This document shows, in pieces, positions 38,749 to 52,162 of a stretch of 64,000 nt of DNA; the first letter of the stretch is position 1, and every line of letters begins with the position of its first letter. The DNA is taken from the NCBI RefSeq assembly GCF_001039355.2, contig NW_019775422.1, forward strand, positions 151,087-215,086, written 5' to 3'. The position numbers were made by a program, and so were the translations under genes. The notes beneath the pieces are model-generated. The model was given only the letters and a program-made list of their open reading frames with translations. It was not told where the DNA came from and did not search any database. This DNA comes from Lingula anatina (lineage: Eukaryota; Brachiopoda; Lingulata; Lingulida; Lingulidae).

Positions 38749-41700
38749 TGTTCTTGCAACGACTTCATTCTTGACAAAATATTGAGTAAAACTCCTGCTG
38801 AATAATTTTATTACGTTAAATCAATTTGGCATGTGTCAATAAATGTGTAATTTCTCAAATGTTTCAAAGCAGTCCCTTTATAATAGAAGCATCTTAATTC
38901 AGGAATGGGGAATTGGTAATGGTGGGGTTATTTGAATAGTTTAGTAATCTTATGTGAGTAGATTGATGATAATTCAATTTTATCGATATCACATGTTTGT
39001 AGAAATTAGAATGTTTGTAATCTTGTTATACGAAAAGTTATGTAAGATTTATTTTTAAATGATATCAAATGTTTGTTTTCAGTAGAACCCATAAGATAGC
39101 ATAAAATGGGATAGTTGGTGTTACAACCTGGGATAATTTGACGAATAAATACTCGAATTGTTATTGTCTTTTCAACTTTCTGTTCATGCTTCATTTTTCA
39201 CTAACCGTGGAATAAATTTGTACCATTAGAATTTCAATCAATTACTTAGCCATAGCAATGATTATGGTTGGAGGCAATTTGCATGAGAGTGAGATTTATG
39301 TTATTTTTTTGATTTCATCAGATTAAAAAAAAACTTGATACAAACTGGTCATTAAATGAACAAATGTGCAAGATTTTTTCCAGAGTTCAACAAAAACTGA
39401 CCTTCAGTTGGGGATAATCTGGATAAGCTGGTTATGATAGGTGTGCATTTTTTTTTACGTTTAAAATTTAAAGTGAAATTCACTGTCTGTGGTCATCATT
39501 ATACTATAACATTTTATGCCCACGACATATCCAATAGAAATAATTAAAAATTTGAAGCTTGTGTAGATCTCAAATTGTCTAGATAAAAATTTGAAAAAGT
39601 GAGTTTTTGTTAAACGAACAATAACAAGGAGAAATTAGTTTCAGAAACTAAGACTAATGAATCATCTTATGGGAATTGCAGCAGAAAGTATTGGGAAAAG
39701 GGGGACCTGTTCATCTGGAAATATGGTTATTTTGAAAATATGATGAAGTGCCATCTCTGGAGACAGGAGGATGATTAGTGTTTAATGATAACATCTGTTT
39801 TTTATGGAGTTTTTTTTTTTTTTTTGTTGACTATTGTGCCAGAGTGCTTTATTTTACCAACTGGAAAAAAATCATTTTGACATGTCTGTGTATTAAAAAG
39901 TGCTGCTAGGTGAAGTCATTTATAAAATTAATCCTAACTGTAAAAAGTACTGACTCTTATAAGAGGTTAGATGATTTATATCCAGATTATAAAGCACAAC
40001 CTGGTCATGCATGATTGATTGTCCAATATTCTCCGTGTAGGCTCATTTTGTGGGTTCCTATAATATAGTGTGATAGATGAGACATCCCACAGGTATAGCA
40101 GTCAGACTAACTTGATATTAGTATTCAAGGACCATTCCACACTACTTTTACCACCCAATACTTCTTTCCTGTTATGATTTTATTCATTTACTTAGCTTTT
40201 TTTTCATTTCAAATTCTATCAGTTAAGTCAGTTTTTAGGATTGCAGGCTTTTTTAAGTTGTCTTTTTTTCATAAGATGGAAACATTTATTAACTCGATTT
40301 AAGTTTTTCCACAGGGTACACGTTATGGAGGAGGGAGGGGGGGGAGAGAGAGAGCACTGTGGGATGGCCCAAAATCTAAATTAAATAGACTTGGTAACCA
40401 AACCACCCAACTCTAAAGACAAACACATGTCACTGCCATGTTGGTTTCATTTCCTGGATAATTTGTAAGTAAACTTGTATTGTGCATGTTTCCATAATTA
40501 CAACTACAAATTATTTGTTTGCTTCTGACAGGTTGGCATTGGCAGGAACAGTTATGTCATTTTCAATCATTAGGAATAGTTGTAAAATAATATCCTTCCT
40601 AAAGCCTTCATATTGTTTGTTTTTGACAACTTGGCAGTAGTTTGAGTGCTTAGACTTGGCTGTTTTGATCAATTTCCTAGATTTGACCTGCTTGAGGCCA
40701 TGAACTAACATTTGGTTGTTCGAAGTGGACAGGCTTTTATGTAGCAGATAAATCCCAGTTTGAGGAATTAAATCAAAAGGAAAATGAAATGCCAGCTAAC
40801 TGCCTGGTTGAGTTTCTTTTATTATCTACCATGCCTGACAACTTCTTACTGCTTTTACTGTATGCTTGACATATTGTCCATGTAAGGTATCAATTGTTCT
40901 ACTTGTGAAAAACCACATATTAGAACTCATGGGGATTTTCTTTATAGATTATTCATACCACTTTAAGTGGTATCATTCAATATGGAGTGTATAATTTTAG
41001 CCACTTATTACTGCAATTCCAGCGTAACTGAGTAACCTACAGATGGAGCTACTATCAAATATTTCAGCTCCCACGACACAAACTAAAACCAATTGTGATT
41101 GTTTTGTTGATTTTACGATAAGTTCACATTATCCTATTTTGTCTTTTTTTCTCTCATTTCGCTACCGTTTGCCAAATCACATGCAGTATGTTTATTTCTA
41201 GTACATCATTTTTTTTCAGAGCATGTATAGTATCTCTCCCTGCATTAAAACAAATTATCTGATATGTGGCATTAAATCTAAAGCCTGCTAATCCTGTATT
41301 TTAGATTGAGCAGCACTTACCATAAATTAAATGTTTTTCACATCAGATAGAGAATGCTTTTTATATTTATTAAGTGACAGATGGTTGTGACCACTGGGAT
41401 AGAGAAAGTCTGCATCTTTCTAAAACTGTGATGCTTATATTATTTCTCCAGGGAGTCCATGTATTTACATGGTTTGAAGGTTGACTAGATCTAATTTGAT
41501 ATTGGAATAACTTTTTAATGCACACAGTATAAAGATTCTAAAATTGTGTATCAAGACTTCATATTTTCTAGTCCCTATTTCTATAATCTTGGTACAGTTT
41601 ATAAACCCAGATATAACTGTCACATTAAAATTATGGGACTATCAAAGCTAATATTGTATAATACATATGATCAAATATATCTCAGAAATTTTTGAGAGAA

Positions 41701-42327
41701 GGGTGGCGTGTCAGAAATGGTAAATTTAAAATTGCAAACACTTGTTTTTGCTAAGTGCAGATCTATTTTTTAACAATGGAATAACACAGTAAACCTCACC
41801 TGAAAATATAAGTTGTCAAAAATGCTTAAAATATATGAAGACCACATGCTTATTATTGACAACTCTGATTATACATAATTCAAAATATTTGTAGCCTCGG
41901 TTAATTTATTGTGAAAAGGTATATGTGAATACAATATAAGATGACCTCCATAAGCAATGTTTTCTGAGTGAGCACTGAGTATCTATATAATGTTCAACTC
42001 CAGTTTCCTACAGCTATTGTAATTTATCTTATACCTTAAGCTAGGATATCATCATATTGATTTTTTTTTGTGAAAATTGTTGTCAAGGTTACAGAGAAGG
42101 TTTAATTGATATCACAGCAGTTTAATCAAATTAGCTTAAATTAAGATGAACATTGTAAATCTAAGGTCAGCTTTATCTTATGTTAATGTGATTGATGTCA
42201 AAACAAAACCACAAAATGATTTTGATATTTTTAATCAATATTCATATTGTAAATGCTTTCAACAGCTAGCCTCTGACAGATGTATATCTGATGTAAATGT
42301 GATTTTTTAAATCAAACTTCAAATTTC

Positions 42328-42470
42328 TCACTATTAGTTAAATATTAGTACTATTCATAGAAGGAATTTCGTGATGTACCGATACGTCCCATATAATGAT
42401 GCTACATAGAATACACAACTACTCTATACCAGAGGCCATCTGAGTGATGACATTAATTCCATACAATAAT
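42328..42470. repeat. Dispersed repeat, copy 1
   Basis: Diverged copy of the segment at about 43890-44010, same orientation. Shared blocks include AAATTTCTCACxATTAGTTAA near the start, then GATGCTACAxAGAATACAxAACT and GACATTAATT-like sequence. Confidence 0.65.
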
Positions 42471-42665
42471 TCTCACTGGACAGGGAAGAGAAAAAGTGAA
42501 GAATAAGCTAGAGTCATATGTGAATATCTAGTGAAAAATCAATCAGTGGCCCTGGTGGAGGGTACATAACTATATCCGGAGGGGTTTAATTTTGTAAGGT
42601 TTTCACGTAACGGGTATATTTTGTAATGTATTGAGCACCCTTCAACAGTTTCCATCATGCAGTGA

Positions 42666-42667
<2 letters not shown>

Positions 42668-42720
<53 letters not shown>
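42668..42720. repeat. (AC)n microsatellite
   Basis: About 26 dinucleotide units in the intergenic region. Confidence 0.98.
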
Positions 42721-42724
<4 letters not shown>

Positions 42725-43889
42725 ATGCTCACATTCACCTGTGGGTGGTCCAAGCCAGCAATACACATTAATTTGATTTTAATGACACACCAATTTTGAA
42801 AGCCTCTGTCACCCCAGGGTATAGGTGAAACATGCAGGTGTGCTGCCTTGGTATCACTTACAACAAATTTAATACGTGTTATCAGAATCCTGATTTTAAC
42901 AAATTAAGAAAAACAATTAAATCTGTTTAAAATGTTTACATAAGTAAGTTTTACCGATAAGCACTGTGCAGTGACTTTGAGAGTAGTATTACTTTCAAAT
43001 ATTAGAAGGTGCCGTGAAAGAGAGTACATGTAAATAATGGGTCGCTTTGCACAGGTAGTTGATTCATGACAGTGAAATTCATCTCACTAAAAGCCAATGG
43101 GCAGATTCCCCACTGTGTTCAGGTCTTTTTCCTTGCTAATTAAATCTCAGTTGGATCAACGTGAATATGGGGTCTTGTCTGCAAGAAAGAGGTTGGTCGA
43201 TTATACTGATGGCATTTGAAGTTCGGCTTAATGTAATAAAACCTCATCTGGCCCTATTTTTTTCTGTAGAATCAGCATGCATTGGACATTCATCTTCATG
43301 TTTGCTAGAAAATAATGGTTTTTTAGTAGTAAGTTGTGGATTGAAGGGTTGTCAGGACACAATTGAGGAATGCGCTGTTATACATCAATATTGTCAGGGA
43401 TGTGTTTAGAAAGAGGAGTGGGGGGTTTAAGAAGAGACAGAGAGGAAGCTTTCAAAGTTTACACAAAATTAATTTCTAGGACATACTTAGTATGTTATTT
43501 GTTTTCCATTCTCTCTTTCTCTCTCCCTCAGTGTTTTGTTGAGAATAATAATGTTTTAAGATTTTAATTGTTAGTGCTTAATAATAATATCAAATTATTT
43601 TTAAAACGTGAATCAGATTTTTTTTTTTGAAAAGATCTGACATTAATATCACTATTGGCACTATTACATATTACAACTTGAAGTAAGATTGGAGATAATT
43701 TCTGGAATAAACACAAGAGGTGACAATGTTTGAACACTTCAAAGGCAAAAAGTAAAGATTTATGTTCACTAAATAAAGAGCACACAGACATGTGATAGTT
43801 CTCATCATTTAATGCTTCAGTTTTGCACTGATAGGTGGTAGTTATTAGCTTCCAGTAAATGATTAATGGCAACAGAAACTGCAAATTTC

Positions 43890-44010
43890 TCACCATTAGT
43901 TAACATTAGTGCTATTGATGGAAGCATGGATGTGAATGCTCATATCCCGGGATGATGCTACACAGAATACATAACTAACCCAACTCCAACTTAGGCAATA
44001 ACATTAATTG
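43890..44010. repeat. Dispersed repeat, copy 2
   Basis: Partner of 42328-42470, about 1.55 kb away, with small insertions and deletions between the shared blocks. No terminal repeats or coding sequence are seen. Confidence 0.65.
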
Positions 44011-44627
44011 ATCACAAATGCAGTTTTCTAGAGATTATTGGCTCTTTTTCCTCATTCTTGGATGTGAATGCCCAGTGCTGCCTGAGAAATCCTAGCCCAG
44101 TGAAGTAATGTGATTGGTCCACATTTTCACTGCCGCCTGCCTGGTGAATGGACTCTTCCAGAGTGATTGTTATTTCAATCTCATGTTGATCTTCTGAGTA
44201 GTTTATTAGGAGAGGTTTTACATTTTGGGGGCACTAGTGAGAGAGTGTACCTCTTCAGACGTGATACCAAAGTGTTTGGATATAGTGTTTTTTATAAGCA
44301 AAGATTTGAAAAAAGCAGATCTGCTAGTGTCTATTTAATTTTTTTTACCTTGGACCAAGTTAAGTTACTCAAGTAACTTAGGAAGAAGGCTGTTAATTAT
44401 AACTTCACAACTAATGACAAGATACATTCATCAACACCACGCAGAGGGGAAAATACTCAACAGGAGAACAATTTTGATTAACATATTTTTCAGCTTTTAG
44501 TGCCAAAACTCATTAGGGAATTGTTACCCCCATTCCCTCATGGAAAAAACATCTTTGCTGGAGTGATGGGATCTTTCTAACACAGTGTGCTGAATGCTTG
44601 GATTTTTTTTACCAGACAGTTTGCCAG

Positions 44628-47600
44628 ATGAGTATTTTTAAGAGCAAGGACTTGGATTCAGACAGTATGGAAGAGACAGGCTACCACTGCTGCAGTACCT
44701 CATGTAGGGACAGGGCAAGGGTAATGGCAACCCCTATAAGTCTCCTCTGGACATTACTGTCTATGCTAGTGGCAGCATCTTGTGCTTTCAGTTTCATGCA
44801 ACCCTACTGGATTATTGACTTTGAGCAATGGAACAGTTTTGGAATTTACAGTTTTTGTTATCAAGAAAACCACAGCCCTGACAGGACAGTTCATCATCAC
44901 CACTGCCGGATATATGGTGGACATTTTGACTTTTCTTTCTTCCCCTCAAGTGCTTGGCAGGCCTCCTGCGTGTTATTTGGAGGGGGGTGCGCCTTCCTGT
45001 GTTTTGCTGCAATATTAGCCATAACTAGCCTGTGTCTCCCTTCTGCCTGTGATAAAAAAGTGGCCCTCAGCGCTGGGTACATGCAGCTTGTTGCAGGTAA
45101 AAGAATATAATTCATAATAATACCCATGGGTAATGGGTCCCCATTTATTCCTGTTAGTATTCATTTTCTGCTTTTATGAGATAAAAAAGGCAATTCCACA
45201 ATCTGTTGTTTGCAGTTTCCTGTGCTGTAATGACTTGGCCATTAAAATTGGGCTTTTGATAGTTTCTATGGGTTTATGTTACCTATTAATTTTAAGACAT
45301 ATCTCCAAAATGTTGGCAACATATCTGAACGCGTACTGGTGGCTTAGGGCGGATATATCTACTTGTGTAAGTGAAGTGGTCAACAACACGAACCATGAAC
45401 ATGTGTCTTCTGTGTGTCACATTAGTTCGGGCTGGGCGTCATTTAAAATCAAAGAACAGGTAAAATAGCCAGTGTGAAACCCAATGCTTGTCTTACACAC
45501 CTGGGTGGGCAAGGCAAAGACGGAACAACAATCTTCTCCATCTTTAGAACTTAGATTTCAGCTGCTATCTGTCCACTCATCTCATTGCATCTATCTTAAT
45601 GGGGATCTCCATCAAGTTTCTCTTTAGAATCCCCCGCTGGCTTGAGATTGATCAGTAAGACAAATTTAATGTGTGTGTGTGTTGGAGGGGGGGGGAGCAC
45701 ATTTTGTAATGGGCCTTTCTCTCTCTAATTTTGATATTGATGTTTCTAGATTGCTGCCTGAATGTCTCTTCTTTTTATGTTTTTTTTTTCTAGAAATTGA
45801 TCCATTAAAAGGTGTGTTGTGTGTGTGTTTGTGTGTGTGTGTGTGTTGGTTGGGGGGGGGTGTAATTGCAAAAATACATCTGGCTGTTTTTGTGAACTTG
45901 GTTGGACTGTATCAATTTGATTGATTGATATATCTCGCGAATTGCCGTTGGATGTCATATGCTAGCAAACCAATTTACAAGTTCAATGAATTTCTGCGTC
46001 TTTTTCTGCCCAGTGAGATGGAGGGGTCATAAAATCTGTTTTTATGGGGTTTACATAAAAAAGGCAGTATCAATTTATGTGAGTTCTGATGTTGAATAAT
46101 CACTTAGATCCTCCATGCCAGGTTAAATTAACTGAGGGTGGATTTGATATGGAAGCGAAAAATCCAGTATGAGACCCATGTCTATATATACCTATGCATG
46201 GGTTGGTTGACATACTATAATTACATATATACTGAACACTTGACAAGTTAAACACTGTTCACACAGTCTCAAATAGCACTGAGTAATACATAGGTGTTTA
46301 GGAAGGTTTATGATCTTTTCTGTAGAAAAATATTTGTTTATGAAATTTAAAACCGACACAGTTGTTTCTGGTGATCCATCTGCTTGCCTTACAAGGGAAA
46401 CATTATATTATCAGTGTATCTCGTTTATGTCCACATTACTTTTTTATTTGTCTTCCGTTTTATTGAGCCACTACATGGGGTAGGAATTTAATGGTCATTT
46501 TACACCCATTTCTTCACAATTTGTGCTTCCTTTCTGTGGTCCATCAATTCAGATGATCAGGTGTCCATGCAGCGACCAAGATATCAGTTACCAGATTTTT
46601 TTTTTTTCAATTATCAGCACCATGGTGTGGGCTAGGGTGCTCACAGGTGGGGCTTGTAAAATAAAAGGGAAAAAAAGGAACAACAGCAAAAATTCCTCCA
46701 GGTGTCAGAGATCAAAGATAGCGAGGGACTTCCCCTTCATTCCTCCCTATCATTAACTGGGCTTCCCTGCCAGCTGCAATGTACAGTTGGAATAGTTGTG
46801 CTCTTCATCATGTGTATCTCCTAAAACCTGAATCTAGTTGAGGTCAGGTGATTTAAAGCATTCATGAAAAAGTCTCATGATTATGAGATGGAGAGTGTAT
46901 TTGTTGTATTTTATCTGTTGATAGTTAGTAGTGTACATGAAATTAAGGTCTGTGATGTTAGTTTTATGAACCCAAATTGATGAAAGCAGTGTGGAATTAA
47001 TTACATTTTAAACATCCCATTAGTACTAATATATGTCATTTTCTCACGTGACAGATAAGACCTGAAGATTTCACACTCTGCAGCTCAAATACATTCACCA
47101 TGTAATTCCAGTTAGAAAATTAAATCACAGAAACATAGAAATTGTTAAGTAAGCAATTTTTGACAATGGAAGAACAATCAACTCATTACATATACCATGT
47201 TAATTCTTGCTGTGTTTTCCACAGCACAAACAAATTGGTAACTGTACAAGATTGTTCCCACCATTCTTAGGTGTAAATACCAAAAGGTGTGATATTTAGC
47301 AGCCACTTATCAACAGAGTGCTGCTGTTATGTCATCTGCTTAGATCTACTTACATTTACACCTCAATATGTCAGGTTTTGTCTTTTACAGTTAGCCTTAA
47401 TACCTGGAGAAACCTCATGCAGTGGTGCATGTAGGGAGCCAACTGGGTAGCCTGTTAATCCCTTGCTATGTAGTATGTTAAGCTGTAAAATCATTACTAA
47501 TCCCTGCTGGCAGGGGATTAGTGAAATATTGGAATATTTTGACACTTACCAGAGCCCTGTTATTACTTAAATAGAAAAATTCTGTTTTTTGTCTTGAATA

Positions 47601-50600
47601 AAATTTTCTGAAATTGGTAGATCAGATTCAGTGAGTATGTAAATTTGATTACTTTTGGTAATTAAACTGTATTATAGAAATACAAAACAAAATTTCCTGT
47701 ATCAAGTTCTGTGGTAGATGTCTGTAGAAATGCTTTTAATTTACTTGATAATGTACTTCAGATAAGTTTTTCTCATTTCCTGAAACAGTTACATGTAGAT
47801 AGCATTTCTCCTCATGCAATGAACAACTACTGCCAAATAGATGAGCATCATCAGATCTGTTATTAGTATAATCATATGGTTTGGTAAATGATGAAAAACA
47901 TTTATCTATGCAATAATAGCCTCCTTTTAAAGTTAGTTGGCCATAAGACTGTTCAATCATCACATTATTTCCTGTGCACTGAGGCCCTATTTAATGCCTG
48001 GATTAATGAAGACTTTACAGGGCCATCCAAACACCAAGATGTTGCTGTCACTTCCCAAGTGACACAGATATATTGTTTTGATGAAATATTGCTTATTATT
48101 GAATTCATTTTGACTGTTAACAGTCTCAGGAGGTTTGAAGTAGTGATATTATTTTAGACGTAGTAACATTTTACCCATGTTTGGATAGCTATTCATCTTT
48201 ATGCCAGAGGATACGTGTCATCGATCAGGAAATGGGAGGAAATGTAGAAGTGATTATCTTCAGAGGCATAAAAACATATTGAATGCCTCAAGAATGAAAA
48301 TGTATTTATTTTAACACAGAAGAAGCATGATGCGACAATGCATCCTATTTTAGAGAGTTATTGTCCACTGATATTCTACAGATCTTCCTGAAGTGCACTT
48401 ACTGGGGTTAGGTTTCTTTATTATGGCAAAATCTCAATAGAAATCTCAAAAGGAATATGACAAACAAAAATATTTCTTACACTTGTGGTTTGTTTGTCTG
48501 TGTGCTTTGCAGATCTAAGTACAAACCCCTCGACACAGTGCCATTTGCCAGAACGTGGTGCGTAATTGGTAACTGGAGGCTCTTTGAAGTGTAGATACTT
48601 AGAGAACTATATATACATCTTTCTCTTTGAGGGCAGCCAGTATAGATCATTGCTTGGGTGGTGGTGGAGACAGAAGTCTACACCTTGGAAAAACTAGGCC
48701 CTACTTCACCAGTTCTAAAACTGCATGCTCGCTGGCAGATTAGCTCTTTTCAAAGACAGTTGACTGAGGGTGCATATGTGTAGTGCAGTTAATGTTGGGC
48801 GAACAATCTTATTTCATCTTGAGAATCTTTAATTATCCCATAAATCTATTGGTGCATGCAAGGTAATAATACCCCAGCACTGCAGCAGTGCAGCACACAC
48901 CTAGAGAGATGGGATAATAGGGTTGAATAGCAGTAAAGACCACTCCGCCTTGCTGTCTCGGTCAACTGGGGTTTAGTTTAATGATCCTCACAAAAGTTGT
49001 ACAGCGACATTACCTAGGTCTGTTCTGCTTCCCCAACTACTGAATTTGGAGGGGTATTGATCTGGTCATAATGAGAGATGCTTAAATGAGATATTGCAAG
49101 TAATTTGGTGTAATGTTTCTCAAAACAGTTCCAGGCAATTCCCACAATATACGTATCTTAAGGCGGCTAAGACCCACTACCCCATTGATTAAATGATAAT
49201 TAGGAAGATGTTGATTCTATCCGAGGTAGCAAAATCCAATCATCTTAACATCTTAGTTAGTTTTAAAGAATCCAGATTATCTTGTCTTGTCCATCCTCAC
49301 AAGCAACACATTTTTATTTTCCGAGTATTTTGTATCAGATAACCAGGTGGCACGTGTGATGTATGGCCGACCAAGGGGAAGGGAGGCGAGTCATGCTCAA
49401 CTGAGTCTAATTGAGCAGTATCCCACAGCTAATTACAGTTGTTGTTCTAAGATGTTTGCTGACATAACGGAGTAAATAACATGAACCAGATTGTCTGGGA
49501 AGATTTTCTCACGCCTCTCACCTGGTATTAACACTGGGCCGTTCAGTGGTCAGTTTGAATTAATTGATCTAATCTTTTTAGAAAAGCCCTGTGAATAATC
49601 AGTACATAATATTTATTTGATAGTTATCTGTTTAATGCCCTTTGAATGGTTCCTCACTATGTATTCCTGGTGAAATAAATGAAATTATTGCCAGAGTTTT
49701 ATTTTGAAATTGTTTTAGGGGAAAATGTGTTGAGGGACTAATTTAGGATTCCCATAAGGCAGGATATTTCAATAGAAATGGCCAATAGATAGATTTCTGC
49801 CCTGCAACATGTCCCTTTTAAAGGGTTGCTTGTTTTAAAAAAATGTACCTCTTTGGTAATTAATACCTCCTACAATCCATTTCAAAAGCACCAAATTTGT
49901 GGAATGGAGATTTTGCATATGTACATCGCATTTATTTATCTGTCACCACAGAGTGTCTTTATTATTATTTCTAAATCAGTTCAAACAACCATCAGTCATG
50001 GGAACATAAACCGTAACAGCTAATCCAATTTTCTTGCTGGTTGGATGTTGAGTTACGTTGCATCACATCTGTTTTGACATTTGCCACGTCCAAAATTGCC
50101 GTAATTCTGCACAATTTCTACCATTTTGCCTTGCCTTTAATGTGCAATTAATGACAGGGGTGCACACCAGCAGGTGCCTGTGAAGACTTGGAGAAAGAAC
50201 AGTCTTTGATGTAATTCATAAATCAGGGTAATTTTCATGTCTGCTGTCCTCCAGCCTCAGCGCTGACGAGGGAACATTACGTTTGTCATTTGGTAATGTA
50301 GTTTTGTTGTGGCATGTTATGAGAGGAAAGTACCTGCAGGCCTGTATCAACTTGGACCACACTCACCTATGTCCTTCAGTGGTTTTGATACTGGGGTTTG
50401 GTAGCTAACTTACTGGGCAGCCTGCTGAGGTGAGATGCCAGCAAGGTTGAGCACCCAATGCACACAGTCTGGGCCATATTTTTAAAACAAACAAAAATAC
50501 TCCCCAGCTCTGCCAGAAAGAAGTAACATCTTCCTTTTACAAATAAGGTGTATGGTGGCAGTCAGCTGCACTTTAACTCTGGGCTCTTAACTGCATTTAG

Positions 50601-51951
50601 TGTCTGGAGAGAATATGAGACAATTTCATTGGTAAAACTGCCTTAGTTTTCACCACCTGCTTCTCTGTGTATAGATGCTGTAATGGCTATTGAGGAATCC
50701 ACATGTGGTCACTTCTAAGTCCATTAGAAAAGGGGATGGTTTCAAGGTTTCGAAATTCAATATTTATTTTCAAACCTTTCTACTGACCACCTAGGTTTAT
50801 ACACAGTTGTCAACTTTCTGGCATAAAACAGTTTGAATTGAACAGATAAACCACAGGGATTGGCTTATTGAGATCTTTAATGAACTTTTGGACACTCCTT
50901 TGAAATGGTGAATGCTACTTCTATAAAAAAAAATAAGCTGGTAAAAAGCTATTATTTTCTCTTTTTGTTTTGCATTGTTAATCCTCTCAGGGAAATTTCT
51001 CACCTTTTGGGATTGAAAAGAAGACTAGGATATTTGAGTTTGATTAATAGTTCAACCTTTGCCTTTAATTATCAGCACAATACGGATGAACACCTTAATA
51101 TTCATTGGTAATATCATCCAATTCTCTAGGCAGCACAGTGGCTAAAGACTTAACTGGAAGAACAATGGGGGATAATTTAGACACTCATTGATCTTTCACA
51201 CGTGAGCAGTGAGCATGTAACTATGTTTTACAGCTCAATCCCATCTCTTAATTAAGTGGTAAAACTGCAATTAAGCGAATGGAAATGTAATAATACGATC
51301 AAAGACCGAGCAGCATGGGATATGGATATGGTTGAGGATTTTTCCATGAATAGAAAATCATCTTTTGTTTATTAGGGGCTCTTTTTAACAAGGTATTGAT
51401 TGGAAATATGACAATCTGTCATGTTTCCAAGAAAAAAAACGGATCTGTAAGATATACATCTTTCTTGAAATTGCAATTCCACAAGATATACAGGCTTTAA
51501 TATGAATTTTTTTCCATAAATTTCTGCATATCTGATATTATTACATTATATGCATATGTTCATTTCTGTTATAGATTTATTTAAAAATTGAACATCTTCA
51601 ATAATAAACATGTCCTTTTTCTTTCTAGTTCTCATCATGATCGCAGGACTGATAGTTTATCCATTTGGGCTGGATTCCCGACTGGTCAGCTACTACTGTG
51701 GTAAAACGGGAATTTTCAATTCTGGGGACTGTCACTTTGGTTGGGCCTACATGTTGGGAATTGTAGGCACAGCTCTAGCCATGTTCTGTCCATTCCTAGC
51801 TCAGTACACAGACACTAAAGCCTACGGGCCCGTCTGTGGCATGGAGTCCTATAAACCATACATGCCAGAGTACTCAGAATCCAATGTATTTAGACCTGTG
51901 GAGACGGAAATGAAAGTACTGCATTATCACAGAGAGGAAGCTTTTCTATAG
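44628..51951 (+). CDS. LHFPL-family tetraspan membrane protein
   Basis: Complete. Exons are 44628-45096 and 51629-51951, phase closing, giving 263 aa. LHFPL proteins are four-pass membrane proteins distantly like claudins; family members act as accessory subunits, for example in hair-cell mechanotransduction and at GABA-A receptor synapses. Membrane segments: SLLWTLLSMLVAASCAFSFM (about 38-57), ASCVLFGGGCAFLCFAAIL (about 109-127), MQLVAGVLIMIAGLIVYPFG spanning the splice junction (about 151-170), and WAYMLGIVGTALAMFCPFLA (about 191-210). Family marks are MQPYWIIDF after the first helix, YPFGLDSRLVSYYCGKTG, and GDCHFGWAY. The first loop resembles LHFPL3/4/5 (PYW, G-L/I-Y-xxC), but I cannot assign an orthologue. 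The long cytoplasmic tail (YKPYMPEYSES to REEAFL) is not one I recognise. A strong acceptor at 44615 just before the ATG suggests upstream non-coding exons. Confidence 0.92.
45097..51628 (+). other. 6.5 kb intron of the LHFPL-family gene
   Basis: No supported exon, RNA gene or transposon. It includes short G and GT runs near 45680-45860 and a hairpin at about 47493-47522 (ACTAATCCCTGC and its near-complement). The 48.5-50.6 kb part is less AT-rich, with many TAAT and CANNTG motifs, which may be regulatory, but this is only an impression. Confidence 0.5.
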
Positions 51952-52156
51952 CAGTGATCCAAGACTCATTTTGTTACAGTGCGTGGTTAGAAGCAATCGT
52001 GGCCCTGTTACCTTGAATTCTCTTATTGAGAAATACCAAACCAGAACTGACATCAAGAAAATGTCTTGTGTGAGACATTGAATGCTTAATCATTAAAAGT
52101 TTTTAAGGAATTTGTTTGTGAAAAAGAGACCACAGCTGTTATGTCATATTTTATAT

Positions 52157-52162
52157 AATAAA
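52157..52162 (+). terminator. Polyadenylation signal of the LHFPL-family gene
   Basis: AATAAA about 205 bp after the stop, the first in the 3' flank. Confidence 0.6.

Larger units (their letters stand above)
38760..44600. other. Intergenic region, ESPL1 to LHFPL gene
   Basis: About 5.8 kb of AT-rich sequence with no supported gene. It holds a G/GA-rich tract near 40330-40355, a 19-bp palindrome at 40955-40973, an (AC)n array, and a repeated pair (42328 and 43890). The promoter and any 5' non-coding exons of the LHFPL-family gene must lie in its right part. Confidence 0.5.

Noticed and set aside
43161-43409. 82-codon Cys-rich open frame
   Set aside because: Considered as a small secreted protein, but it has no signal peptide, no conserved spacing and no flanking splice signals.
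45133-45468. 111-codon frame just after LHFPL exon 1
   Set aside because: It has a hydrophobic start but overlaps no splice junction and is not related to the rest of the LHFPL protein, whose third membrane helix is completed by exon 51629-51951.
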